Below are positions 1 through 8,110 of a stretch of 64,000 nucleotides of DNA, piece by piece; the stretch's first letter is position 1, and each line of letters opens with the position of its first letter. The stretch is taken from positions 105,815 to 169,814 of the forward strand of contig NZ_JODY01000020.1 of assembly GCF_000718015.1 (NCBI RefSeq), read 5' to 3'. The translations under genes were made by a program, and so were the position numbers. The stretch is from Streptomyces catenulae (GTDB lineage: Bacteria; Actinomycetota; Actinomycetes; Streptomycetales; Streptomycetaceae). The notes below the pieces were generated by a model. The model was not told the origin of the DNA, did no database searches, and saw only the letters and a list, made by a program, of their open reading frames with translations.

Positions 1-304
1 CCGAGCGGGCGGCGGGCGACGACACGGGGCGGCGCCGCACCCGTGGGAGGCCCGTCGGCGGGCGGTGGGGCGGACGAGGGGACGGCGGGGGTGCGGAGGG
101 TGCCGGAGGGCATGCGAAGGCTCCGTGGATGCGGTGATCGAACACGGGAGATGCGCCTTCACAGGCAGAACGGTCGCGCCCCTCAGCACGGCCGTGGAGC
201 GAGGCTATGGGGTCAACACGGCGTGCTGTCAAGGCTGTCCACACTGTGAGCGGTGCGGCAGGACGCGGTTGACGCGCCACCGGATGCCTGTTCCACTGGG
301 CCGC
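1..304. other. Left-edge non-coding stretch
   Basis: No convincing gene is visible. Open frames here lack a start with a ribosome-binding site and have the Arg/Gly/Pro composition of GC-rich shadows. The last 100 bases presumably carry the promoter of the leader peptide and operon to the right; I cannot point to a clear -35/-10 pair. Confidence 0.5.
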
Positions 305-376
305 ATGAACGCATGGCAGCGGCTGGTCACCCGCGACCACATCGACTTCGGTCGTGTGTGGTCGGCGTCCTGTTGA
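305..376 (+). CDS. Putative cysteine-responsive leader peptide (23 aa)
   Basis: A 23-codon frame whose last 17 residues read LVTRDHIDFGRVWSASC, with the only Cys immediately before the TGA stop. Streptomyces genomes carry many short upstream peptides of the form LTxRxHIDLxRVxSAxC in front of sulfur and cysteine metabolism genes, and Cys-rich upstream peptides mediate cysteine-responsive attenuation in mycobacteria. It lies 267 nt upstream of a flavin monooxygenase/acetyltransferase/binding-protein operon on the same strand. No good Shine-Dalgarno precedes the ATG. Assignment rests on the residue pattern and position; the regulatory role is inference. Confidence 0.7.
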   Translation: MNAWQRLVTRDHIDFGRVWSASC

Positions 377-643
377 GCTGACGCCCTGCCCTGAGGCCCG
401 CCGCCTTCGCCGGACGGGCCGATCCGCGGTTCCGCCTTCTTGCCACCGCGCCTTCACACCGTGCCGCCCGGCGGCACACCTCCCCCTCGCGTCTCCCGGA
501 TCCCGGGCGCCCGCCGCCCCGGCTCCGCCGCTCCACCCGTCGCCCGTGCCCGCCCGTGCGCGCCGCCTTCCGGCGTGCCCGGGCCCGCCCGGTGCACCCG
601 CTCCGACCTCCCGTTCCTTCGGCACGCGCGAAGAAGGGCCGAT
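377..643 (+). promoter_or_regulatory. Leader region between leader peptide and monooxygenase gene, with hairpins
   Basis: The 267 nt after the leader-peptide stop hold two visible stem-loops. One is a GGCCCG/CGGGCC pair about 15-40 nt after the stop. The other is GTGCCGC (461-467) and GCGGCAC (471-477) around a 3-nt loop. This fits an attenuator or anti-attenuator in which ribosome stalling at the terminal Cys codon alters folding. No U-tract follows either stem, so a Rho-dependent or translational mechanism is also possible. An AAGAAGG ribosome-binding site sits just before the ATG at 644. Confidence 0.45.
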
Positions 644-1735
644 ATGCGCTTCGGCGTCATGACACTCATCGACCACGTCCCGGACGCCCGCTCCGGACAC
701 CTCGTCTCCCCCACCGAACGGTTCCGCGAAGTCGTCGACCTCGCGGTACTGGCCGAAGAGTTGGGCTTCGATGCCTTCGGGGTGGGCGAACGGCACGGCC
801 CGCCGTTCCTCTCCAGCTCCCCGCCCGCGGTGCTCGGCGCGATCGCCGCCCGCACCCACCGCATCCGGCTCTTCACCACCGTCACCGTGCTCTCCACCCT
901 CGACCCGGTCCGCGTCGCCGAGGACTACGCCACCGTCGACCAGCTCTCCGGCGGCCGTCTGGAACTCACCATCGGCAAGGGCAACGCCCCCGAACCCTGG
1001 GCGCTCTTCGGCCGCGACAGCCGGGCGCAGTACGCCCTCCAGGAGGAGAACTACGAACTGCTGCGGCGGCTGTGGCGCGAGGAGAAGGTCACCTGGTCCG
1101 GCTCCTACCGCCCGCCGCTGACCGGGGCGACCACCCTGCCGCGCCCATACCGGCAGCCGCCCACCGTCTGGCACGGCAGCGCCACCAGCACCCGCTCCGT
1201 GGAGCTGGCCGCCCTCTGGGGCGACCCCCTCTTCGCCGCCAACGCCATCCAACCGGTGGCCGATTACGCCGCCCTCGTCGACCGCTACCGCACCCGCTGG
1301 GCGGCGTACGGCCACGATCCGGCCGCCGCCCTCGTCGGCTCCGGCGGCACCCTCTTCGCCGCGCCCGACGACCGCACCGCCCGCCGGCGGTTCGCGCCGT
1401 ACTACGAGTCGGCCGTCGCCGCCCGGAACGTGCCCGGCAACAACACGCCGTTCCGTACCGTCGACGAAGCCGCCGATCTGGGACCGGCGTTCATCGGCTC
1501 CCCCGCCCGGATCGCCGACAAGATCGCCGCCCAGCACCGGGCGTACGGCCACGCCCTCCAGTTCTTCTCCGTCGACACCGCCGGACTGCCCTACGCCCAC
1601 CGCGCCGAGGTGCTGCACCTGACCGCCGCCGAGGTGCTGCCGCAGCTCCGCCACGCCCTGCCCGACCCGCTGACCTGGCCGGACCCGACGGCGCCGGACG
1701 CGGACGCGGCGCCCGCCGCGGAGCCGGTCCGGTGA
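644..1735 (+). CDS. LLM-class FMN-dependent monooxygenase (CE1758-like)
   Basis: A 363-residue luciferase-like monooxygenase: a TIM barrel using FMNH2 supplied by a reductase to oxidise a small organic, often sulfur-containing, substrate. Family hallmarks are the N-terminal strand MRFGVMTLID, GVGERH (47-51) and the EDYATVDQLSGGRLELTIGKG region (about 93-113). The start at 644 follows AAGAAGG; the frame stays open far upstream but has no better start. The next gene overlaps by 4 bp (GTGA), so the two are translationally coupled. By analogy with Bacillus YxeK, which oxidises N-acetylated S-substituted cysteines and is followed by an acetyltransferase and a binding protein, a role in S-modified cysteine salvage is plausible. 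Substrate unproven. Confidence 0.85.
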   Translation: MRFGVMTLIDHVPDARSGHLVSPTERFREVVDLAVLAEELGFDAFGVGERHGPPFLSSSPPAVLGAIAARTHRIRLFTTVTVLSTLDPVRVAEDYATVDQLSGGRLELTIGKGNAPEPWALFGRDSRAQYALQEENYELLRRLWREEKVTWSGSYRPPLTGATTLPRPYRQPPTVWHGSATSTRSVELAALWGDPLFAANAIQPVADYAALVDRYRTRWAAYGHDPAAALVGSGGTLFAAPDDRTARRRFAPYYESAVAARNVPGNNTPFRTVDEAADLGPAFIGSPARIADKIAAQHRAYGHALQFFSVDTAGLPYAHRAEVLHLTAAEVLPQLRHALPDPLTWPDPTAPDADAAPAAEPVR

Positions 1736-2229
1736 CCGCCGTCCGCCGCGCCGACGGCCCCACCGTGCTGCACACCACCGTCACCGACCCGCTCGCCCGC
1801 CCGCTCCTCGACGAACTCACCCACGAGTACACCGCGCGCTACGGCGCACCCGTCGACCTCGACCGGGAGTACCCGCCGTCCGCGTTCGCCCCGCCGCACG
1901 GCGCGTTCCTGCTGCTCCTGGAGGGCGGCGAACCGGTCGCCGGGGGCGCCTACCGCCGCCGCGACGCCCGCACCGCCGAGCTGAAACGCATCTGGACGCA
2001 CTCCGCCCACCGCCGCCGCGGACTGGCCCGCCGGGTGCTCCGGGCGCTGGAGCGGGAGGCCACCGCCCACGGCTACACCCGTCTCTACCTGACGACCGGA
2101 CCCCGGCAGCCGGAGGCCCGGGGCCTGTACCTCGCGGCGGGCTACCGCCCGCTCTTCGACCTGACCGCACCGCCGGAGTCGATCGGCCCGCTGCCGTTCG
2201 AGAAACCCCTGGAGACCCGCCGCCCATGA
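1732..2229 (+). CDS. GNAT-family N-acetyltransferase
   Basis: A 165-residue GNAT protein that transfers acetyl from acetyl-CoA to an amine. The acetyl-CoA-binding motif A is seen as HRRRGLAR (about 93-100) after the ELKRIWTH strand, and the C-terminal ARGLYLAAGYRP segment is the usual motif B. The GTG start overlaps the stop of the monooxygenase gene and the gene's own stop overlaps the next ATG, so it is the middle member of a tightly coupled trio. If the operon is yxe-like, it would N-acetylate an S-substituted cysteine before oxidation. The substrate cannot be read from sequence. Confidence 0.82.
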   Translation: MTAVRRADGPTVLHTTVTDPLARPLLDELTHEYTARYGAPVDLDREYPPSAFAPPHGAFLLLLEGGEPVAGGAYRRRDARTAELKRIWTHSAHRRRGLARRVLRALEREATAHGYTRLYLTTGPRQPEARGLYLAAGYRPLFDLTAPPESIGPLPFEKPLETRRP

Positions 2230-3185
2230 CCCGCCCCCGCTCCCCGAGACGGACCGCCCGCACCGCCGCGGTGCGCACCGCCGCCCTCCTCGCCGCCGCC
2301 GCGCTGCCCCTCGCCGGGTGCGCGGAACCGGCGGCCACCGGTGCGGACGCGCCGGGCGGCGGCGCCACCGCCGTCCCCACCGCCGATGTCGTCTCCGGTA
2401 TCGCCGAGGACCCGGCCGCCGCCGCGCTGCTGCCCGCCGACGTCCGCGCCCGCGGCACGCTCGCCCTCGCCGCCAGCATCAGCTCGCTGCCCGGCGCGGT
2501 CTATCTGCCGGACGGCAGGACCGTCGCCGGTGAGGACATCGACCTCGCGGACGCCGTCGGCAAGGCCCTGGGCCTGCGGCTGAAACGGGAACCGGCGAGC
2601 TTCGAGGCGATCCTCCCCGCCCTCGGCAGCGGCCGGTACGACGTCGGCACCGGCAACTTCGGCGTCACCGACGCCCGCCGCAAAACCCTCGACTTCGTCA
2701 CCTACGTCAACGACGGCCAGGGCTTCGCCGTCCGCGAGGACAGCACGCTGAAGAAGGTCACCACGCTGACGCAGCTGTGCGGACTGACCGTCGCCACCGG
2801 CGCCGGAACCACCTTCGAGGCGACGCTGGAGCAGGAACGCCCCCGCTGCGCCGCCGCCGGGAAGAAGCCGTACGACGTCAAGACGTACGCCGAGATCTCC
2901 GCGCTCTACGCCTCGCTCCAGCAGGGCCGCACCGATGTGGTGATGAGCACCGTCAACGGGCTGCGCTACGCCGTCGACCGCCAGCCCGGGCTGCGCTTCC
3001 TCAACGCCTACAAACGGCTGGACGTCGGCTTCGCCCTCAAGAAGCACAGCCCGCTGGCCCCCGCCTTCCGGGCCGCCGTCAACCATCTGATCGAGAACGG
3101 GAGTTACCACAAGATCCTCAAGAAGTGGGGCACCGCCGACTCGGCGCTCACCACCTCGCGGATCAGCCCCCCGGAGATCCGCTGA
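2226..3185 (+). CDS. Amino-acid ABC transporter substrate-binding lipoprotein
   Basis: A 319-residue family 3 extracellular solute-binding protein. An N-terminal Arg-rich signal peptide ends in a lipobox LAGC with Cys32 as the likely lipidated residue, so it is anchored outside the membrane. The body has the two-lobed polar amino acid receptor pattern (AFAVREDSTLKK region; C-terminal NGSYHKILKKWG). ATG overlaps the acetyltransferase stop by 4 bp. No permease or ATPase follows, so the transporter partner must lie elsewhere. The cysteine-type leader upstream suggests cystine or a cysteine derivative as ligand (inference). Confidence 0.85.
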   Translation: MTRPRSPRRTARTAAVRTAALLAAAALPLAGCAEPAATGADAPGGGATAVPTADVVSGIAEDPAAAALLPADVRARGTLALAASISSLPGAVYLPDGRTVAGEDIDLADAVGKALGLRLKREPASFEAILPALGSGRYDVGTGNFGVTDARRKTLDFVTYVNDGQGFAVREDSTLKKVTTLTQLCGLTVATGAGTTFEATLEQERPRCAAAGKKPYDVKTYAEISALYASLQQGRTDVVMSTVNGLRYAVDRQPGLRFLNAYKRLDVGFALKKHSPLAPAFRAAVNHLIENGSYHKILKKWGTADSALTTSRISPPEIR

Positions 3186-3191
3186 CACGGC

Positions 3192-3233
3192 TGCGGGGCA
3201 CGGGCCGCCCTCCCGGACCGCCCGCGCCCCGCA
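3192..3233. terminator. Bidirectional hairpin terminator
   Basis: TGCGGGGC at 3192-3199 pairs perfectly with GCCCCGCA at 3226-3233, between the convergent binding-protein gene and cvnD. There is no U-tract, as is common in Streptomyces. Confidence 0.5.
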
Positions 3234-3249
3234 CCGGGTGCGCCGCCGC

Positions 3250-3852
3250 CTACCGCGCCGCCGCACCCGCCTTCGCCGGTCCGCCGGTGACGTGCTGGTG
3301 CACGACCCGGTCCATCAGCGCGGCCAGCACATCGCGGACCGAGGACCGGTCACGGGCGTCGCAGGTGAGGACCGGCACCTCCGGCCCGATGCCCAGCGCC
3401 TCGCGGACCTCGTCCAGCGCGAAGAGCTGCGCCCCGTCGAAGCGGTTGACCGCCAGGACGAACGGTGTGCCGCGCTCCTCGAAGTAGTCGAGCGCGGGGA
3501 AGGAGTCCTCGATCCGCCGGGTGTCCACCAGCACGATCGAGCCCAGCGCGCCCTCCACCAGGTCGTCCCAGAGGAACGAGAACCGGTCCTGGCCCGGCGT
3601 GCCGAAGAGATAGAGCACGATCGACGGGTCGAGGGTGATCCGGCCGAAGTCCAGCGCCACGGTCGTGGTGGTCTTGTTCTCCACTCCGACCAGCGAGTCC
3701 ACCCCGACCGAGACCTGGGTGATCGCGGCTTCGGTGTCCAGCGGTTCGATCTCCGAGACCGCGCCGATGAACGTCGTCTTGCCCACCCCCAGCCCCCCGC
3801 TGATCACGATCTTCACGGCGAGCGGTGCGGCTTTGTCAGAGCGCCCGGACAT
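3250..3852 (-). CDS. cvnD: CvnD-type small GTPase of a conservon
   Basis: A 200-residue Ras-like GTPase of the MglA/CvnD family, last gene of a four-gene conservon. Visible motifs are the P-loop GGLGVGKTT (19-27), the switch-II FGTPGQDRF (83-91) in place of the usual DxxG, and NRFD (136-139) in place of NKxD. The start at 3852 lies inside the end of cvnC (17-bp overlap). In S. coelicolor CvnD proteins form a membrane-associated complex with CvnA-C and affect development and antibiotic production. Which conservon this corresponds to cannot be decided from sequence alone. Confidence 0.92.
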   Translation of the reverse strand: MSGRSDKAAPLAVKIVISGGLGVGKTTFIGAVSEIEPLDTEAAITQVSVGVDSLVGVENKTTTTVALDFGRITLDPSIVLYLFGTPGQDRFSFLWDDLVEGALGSIVLVDTRRIEDSFPALDYFEERGTPFVLAVNRFDGAQLFALDEVREALGIGPEVPVLTCDARDRSSVRDVLAALMDRVVHQHVTGGPAKAGAAAR

Positions 3853-4174
3853 GGTCCCTGATCCTCTCCAGGACATGGAGCGGCAGCTCCGTGGGTTGTT
3901 GACAGACCAGCAGGCCACCGACGACCAGATCGGAGATGAGCACCTTGGCCACCCCCAGCGGCACACCGATCTTCTCGGCCACCTCGGCGACCATCGTCGG
4001 CTGCGCACAGAGCGCCACGATCCGGCGCCGCTCGAACTCCAACGAGCCCGGCGACGCCTCGGGCACCGCCACGACCAGCGTCTCCAGCCGCAGATCGGCA
4101 TGGGTCGGCTCGACGCGCCCGCCGGTCATGATGAACGGCCGGACGAACAGCGCGTCCTCCAGCTCCTCGCTCAT
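3836..4174 (-). CDS. cvnC: CvnC, DUF742 protein
   Basis: A 112-residue DUF742 protein, third gene of the conservon. The family has a winged-helix-like fold; the RPFIMTGGR opening and the VAEVAEKIGVPLGVAKVLISDLVVGGLL segment are typical. It overlaps cvnB by 4 bp (ATGA) and cvnD by 17 bp, so all four proteins are translationally coupled. It is thought to be an adaptor within the CvnA-D complex; no enzymatic residues are apparent. Confidence 0.92.
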   Translation of the reverse strand: MSEELEDALFVRPFIMTGGRVEPTHADLRLETLVVAVPEASPGSLEFERRRIVALCAQPTMVAEVAEKIGVPLGVAKVLISDLVVGGLLVCQQPTELPLHVLERIRDHVRAL

Positions 4175-4596
4175 CGGGGCAGAACCTGCCGCAGATCGGC
4201 GATGAGCGCCGGGGTCAGCAGATCACCGGCGCGCTCGGCGAGCACCGCCATCTCGTAGCCGACCAGCCCGAGTTCGCCACTGCTGTCGGCGAGCACGCCC
4301 AGACAGCTGCCGTCGCGGATCGCGGAGACCAGCAGGAAGCCGCGGCCCATCTCGATCATGATGAGCTTGACGCCGTCGAACTCGTAGCGGCGCGAGGCGC
4401 TCCGCGCCAGGCTGGACAGGCCCGAGACGACCGCCGCGAGATGGTCCGCGTCGGTGCGGCCCAGCCCGTCGGAGACGGCGATCAGCAGACCGTCCGAGGA
4501 GACCGCGACGGCATCGCGGACCCCGTCGGTGCGGCGGACGAAATTGGCCAGCAGCCAATTGAACGTCTGGGAATCGTGGTGCAGGTCGACGCTCAC
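4171..4596 (-). CDS. cvnB: CvnB, roadblock/LC7-domain protein
   Basis: A 141-residue roadblock/LC7 protein (DAVAVSSDGLLIAVSDGL near the start; LIMIEMGRGFLLVSAI in the middle), second gene of the conservon. Roadblock proteins act with Ras-like GTPases, probably as activators or scaffolds, which fits the GTPase encoded downstream. Its ATG overlaps the cvnA stop by 4 bp. Confidence 0.92.
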   Translation of the reverse strand: MSVDLHHDSQTFNWLLANFVRRTDGVRDAVAVSSDGLLIAVSDGLGRTDADHLAAVVSGLSSLARSASRRYEFDGVKLIMIEMGRGFLLVSAIRDGSCLGVLADSSGELGLVGYEMAVLAERAGDLLTPALIADLRQVLPR

Positions 4597-7163
4597 GCGT
4601 GGTCACCCTTCTCGACGGTGGCCGTCGGCTCCGGCTCCTTCGGCTGCGACTCGGACCGCGACCCGGGCTGCGACCCGGGGGACGCGTCCGTCCCGGGTGC
4701 GGCGGACTCCGCGTCCCGGGCCGCCCGCTCGCGCGCCCGCTCCTCGTTCCGCTCCCGCTGCGCCTGCCGCTCCTTCTCCTTCTCGACGCTGATGGCGCCG
4801 CGCATATGGGCGCTGCGCAGCCCGGCGAGCATCCCGGAGACCTCGTCCGGCGAGCGCTCCGGCGTCGGCGCGGCCTCCTGCTGCCAGCGCGGCGCCACCG
4901 CCTCGTCCACCGCGGACCGGATGGCGCTGCGCCGGGCCCGCTTGACCAGGCCGTTACGGGTACGGGCCGCGGAGGAGCCGCGCGGCCCGGCCGGAGCCGC
5001 CGCGCCCTCCCCGTCGTCCCGGGCGGCGCGCGGCCGGGGCAGCGCCGCATCGGCGCCACCGGCCGGACGGGGCGCGGGCGCCGCGTCGCGGTCCGGGGCA
5101 TCCGGGGTCGCCGTGGTCGCGGCCTCCGGGCGGGCCGGGCGCCGCTCCGCCGCCTCCGCCGGGGTGGTCTGCTCGTCGGGCACCGTCCGCTCCTTCTCCC
5201 CGCGCACGGCCGGGACGTCGGGGACGGTCGGCGCGGTCGCGGAGTCGGTCAGCAAGGTCGCCGGGATGAGCACCCGGGCGACGGTTCCGGCGGCCGGTGC
5301 CTCGCCGAGGCGGACCTCGATCCCGCACTTGCGGGCCAGGGCGCCGACGACGAAGTGGCCCAGGAACCGGGTGGGTTCGGCCATGAAGCTGGCGGCCCCG
5401 GAGAGCCGGACGTTCGCCTCGGCCATCGCCGGGGCGGGCATCCCGGTGCCGTGGTCGACGATGGCGACGAGGTATCCGGCGCTGGTGCGGCGGCCCTCGA
5501 CCTCGACGTCGGTGTCCGGCGGGGAGAAGCTGAGCGCGTTCTCGACCAGTTCGGCCAGCAGATGCGCGATCTCGGAGACGACGGTGCCGCTGACGAACGC
5601 GGCGTCCACCCGGCGCAGATTGACCCGGCGGTACTCCTCCACCTCGGACAGGGCCGCGCGGATCACGTCGGTCACCGACAGCGGGGTGGCCCAGGTCCGC
5701 GGGCTGGCCTCCCCGGCGAGCACCAGCAGGCTCTCGGCGTTACGGCGCATCCGGGTCGCGAGGTGGTCCAGCTCGAAGAGGTTGGCGAGGGTCGCGGGGT
5801 CGGCGTCCTCGTGCTCCAGCTTGTTGATGAAGCTGATCTGACGGCGGACCAGGTTCTGGTTCCGGCGGCCGAGGTTGACCAGCGACTCGGTGGCGTTGCG
5901 GCGCAGCACGGCCTGCTCGGTGGCGAGGTCGTAGGCGACCTTCTGCATCTGGTCGAAGGCGTCGGCCAGCTGCCGGATCTCGGTGCCCGAGCCGGTCGGT
6001 ACGGAGAGCGGGCCGAGCGGTTCGGGGGCGCCGGACTCCTTCTGGACGCGGGCGACGGCGGCGGGCAGCCGGTTCCCGGAGACGTCGCGGGCCTGCCGGG
6101 TCAGCGCGCCGAGCGGCCCGGAGACCGAGCGGGCGGCGCCGATCGCGAGGGCGGCGAGCGCGGCGATCGAGCCGAGCGCCAGCACCCCGAAGAAGACCAG
6201 CGTGCGGGTGGCGTCGGACTCCAGCTCACCGGCGCGGGCGGTGATGTCCCGGCCCAGCGAGATCTGGACGGTGCGCAGCCCGTTGATGGTGGAGGTCGCC
6301 GACTCGTACCAGGCGGTGGCCGGGATCCGGGCGGGCAGCCGGCCGTGACCGGCGACGATCTGCTGGACGTAGCCGAGCAGCTGCTGTGCGGCGGGGGTCT
6401 CCAGCGCCTCCTTCAGCTGTTGCCGCTGCGGCCCGGTGGCCCACTCGGGGAAGGCGGCGGCGGCCGACAGGCGTCCGGCGCGGGCGGTCAGGAAGCGGGT
6501 GTAGTCGTCGCCGCGGAACGCCCCGCGGTGCAGCGAGCCGAGCACGACGGCGCGCTCCTGGCCCAGCAGCTCCTTCATCGAGCCCAACACCTGGAGCGCC
6601 TGGTAGTCGGCGCGCAGCCGGGCGTCGCGGACGTGGACGAGACCGAGGTCGAGGCGGCCGAGGGCCTCGTCGGTGCCGGTGAAGTAGTCGTAGGTACGGG
6701 CGACGACGCCGGTGCCGTTGTCGGCGGCGGCGCGGATGTCCTTGAGGGCGTCGGCGCGGTGGAGTGCGGTGCGGACGGAGTCGGCGGCCGGGTCGTCGCG
6801 GTCGGCCAACTCGTCGTCGACCTCGGCGCGCGCGGCGTCGGTGAGCTTGCGCTGCGCCAGCATGCCGGTGCGGAACTCGGTGATCCCGCCGACGTAGCCG
6901 GTGGTCAGGCCGCGTTCCTTCTGGTGTTCGTGGAGGAATCCCTGGAGGGCGTCGGCGAGATGGGCGTCCGACGCGGTGGCGGCGGCGTTCTCGTAGTCGC
7001 CGATCTGGTGGGCGGCGGAGAAGCCGAGCAGGGCCAGGAGTATCGCGAGTGCGACGCAGAGGATGCGGATGAGCTTGGCGCGGATGGTGCGCGGCGCCAC
7101 GACGCCTGCCGTGAACGCCCGCCGGAAGCGCGCGGACCGGGCTTCCGTGGTCTGTGTTTCCAC
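4593..7163 (-). CDS. cvnA: CvnA, sensor histidine-kinase-like ATPase with NIT sensor domain
   Basis: An 856-residue membrane sensor, first gene of the conservon. Order: membrane helix at about 32-50; extracytoplasmic nitrate/nitrite-sensing (NIT) helical domain to about 315; second membrane helix about 325-345; HAMP linker; GHKL ATPase domain with N-box ELVENALSFSPP and G1 VDHGTGM; then about 200 residues of charged, Pro/Ala-rich disordered tail. I see no clear phospho-acceptor His in the LGRRNQNLVRRQ dimerisation stretch, typical of CvnA proteins. The start is a GTG at 7163 without an obvious Shine-Dalgarno. Confidence 0.9.
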   Translation of the reverse strand: METQTTEARSARFRRAFTAGVVAPRTIRAKLIRILCVALAILLALLGFSAAHQIGDYENAAATASDAHLADALQGFLHEHQKERGLTTGYVGGITEFRTGMLAQRKLTDAARAEVDDELADRDDPAADSVRTALHRADALKDIRAAADNGTGVVARTYDYFTGTDEALGRLDLGLVHVRDARLRADYQALQVLGSMKELLGQERAVVLGSLHRGAFRGDDYTRFLTARAGRLSAAAAFPEWATGPQRQQLKEALETPAAQQLLGYVQQIVAGHGRLPARIPATAWYESATSTINGLRTVQISLGRDITARAGELESDATRTLVFFGVLALGSIAALAALAIGAARSVSGPLGALTRQARDVSGNRLPAAVARVQKESGAPEPLGPLSVPTGSGTEIRQLADAFDQMQKVAYDLATEQAVLRRNATESLVNLGRRNQNLVRRQISFINKLEHEDADPATLANLFELDHLATRMRRNAESLLVLAGEASPRTWATPLSVTDVIRAALSEVEEYRRVNLRRVDAAFVSGTVVSEIAHLLAELVENALSFSPPDTDVEVEGRRTSAGYLVAIVDHGTGMPAPAMAEANVRLSGAASFMAEPTRFLGHFVVGALARKCGIEVRLGEAPAAGTVARVLIPATLLTDSATAPTVPDVPAVRGEKERTVPDEQTTPAEAAERRPARPEAATTATPDAPDRDAAPAPRPAGGADAALPRPRAARDDGEGAAAPAGPRGSSAARTRNGLVKRARRSAIRSAVDEAVAPRWQQEAAPTPERSPDEVSGMLAGLRSAHMRGAISVEKEKERQAQRERNEERARERAARDAESAAPGTDASPGSQPGSRSESQPKEPEPTATVEKGDHA

Positions 7164-7560
7164 TGGGTGACTTTCGAAGGTGTGTGGTTCGGACAGCAGA
7201 CGGAATCTGCTGCCGTGTCAACGACCTTCCGTTGTGTCGGTCACCCGATCATCTGCCCGGCTCCGCGGCGTTTTCCCGGGCCGGGGACATATGCCCTGGT
7301 CCCCCGCCGGAACCTACCCGGCGGTCGAAGAGGCTTCCCGGGGACCGTGTGTCGACACCGTCCGGCGCCCGGGCCTATCGTGACTTCCGTCACGACGTCA
7401 GTTCCCGTGCCGCCCGCGGAAGCTGACCAGCTGCCACCCGCTCTGCACCAGATCTGTCACGAACCCCCCGTGCGGCGGCTATCCACTTGGCACACCCTCC
7501 GCCTCATGAAGGACCATAGGGGGGCGGACATACAGACACCGCGGGTGAGAGGAGGCGTCC
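7164..7560. promoter_or_regulatory. Divergent cvnA / sepF promoter region with inverted repeats
   Basis: This 397-bp stretch has no gene. It contains a stem CAGCAGA/TCTGCTG (7194-7212) just upstream of cvnA, with a TTGACA -35-like element beside it on the minus strand. It also has a GTGTCGACAC palindrome (7349-7358) and a perfect inverted repeat TCGTGACTTCCGTCACGA (7378-7395). A strong GAGGAGG precedes the sepF ATG at 7561. Confidence 0.55.
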
Positions 7561-8007
7561 ATGGGATCGGTGCGCAAGGCGAGTGCCTGGCTTGGCCTCG
7601 TCGACGACAACGATGACGAGCGTTACTACGACGACGACTATGCCGAGGGACCGGAGCACGGGGCCCAGGGGACCGGCTCCTGGGTGACCGACCCGGGTCT
7701 GCGGGTGGCCGAGAGCCCGGCCGAGGACCACAGCACCCGCATCGCCACGGTCACCCCCGACGGCTTCGGCGACGCCCGCGGCATCGGTGAGCTGTTCCGC
7801 GGCGGCGTCCCGGTGATCGTCAACCTCACGGCGATGGAGTCGTCCGACGCCAAGCGCGTGGTGGACTTCGCCGCCGGTCTCGCCTTCGGGCTGCGTGGCT
7901 CGATCGAGCGGGTCGCCACCCGGGTCTTCCTGCTCACCCCGGCCGACTACCGCGTCGTCAGCGGGGAGAGCCGGGACCGCAACGGCGGGTTCTTCAACCA
8001 GAGCTGA
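7561..8007 (+). CDS. sepF: SepF-like cell division protein (paralog outside the dcw cluster)
   Basis: A 148-residue SepF-family protein. The N-terminal amphipathic [14 protein letters not shown] segment should bind membrane. A disordered acidic linker ([13 protein letters not shown]) follows, then the globular SepF core from about 55 ([31 protein letters not shown] through [21 protein letters not shown]). SepF tethers FtsZ to the membrane. Streptomyces have a main sepF beside ftsZ plus SepF-like paralogs; the surrounding genes show this is one of the paralogs. Strong GAGGAGG six bases before ATG. Confidence 0.88.
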   Translation: MGSVRKASAWLGLVDDNDDERYYDDDYAEGPEHGAQGTGSWVTDPGLRVAESPAEDHSTRIATVTPDGFGDARGIGELFRGGVPVIVNLTAMESSDAKRVVDFAAGLAFGLRGSIERVATRVFLLTPADYRVVSGESRDRNGGFFNQS

Positions 8008-8032
8008 CCGGGCGTGGGCCCGGTTCCGTCCG

Positions 8033-8075
8033 GCGGAGGGGAAGGCGGCAGGACCGCCTCACCCTCCGCTTCTTG
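8033..8075 (+). terminator. Terminator after sepF-like gene
   Basis: Two stacked stems: GCGGAGGG (8033-8040) with CCCTCCGC (8062-8069), and inside it AGGCGG with CCGCCT, followed by TTCTTGCT. It separates the convergent sepF-like and acyl-CoA dehydrogenase genes. Confidence 0.75.
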
Positions 8076-8110
8076 CTGTCCGGCTCCCGGCCGCCCGGCG
8101 GCCGACCCGC

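Noticed and set aside
4599..7616. A 1005-codon open frame opposite cvnA
   Set aside because: Gly/Arg/Glu/Val-rich shadow of the conservon on the other strand, a common effect of third-position GC bias.
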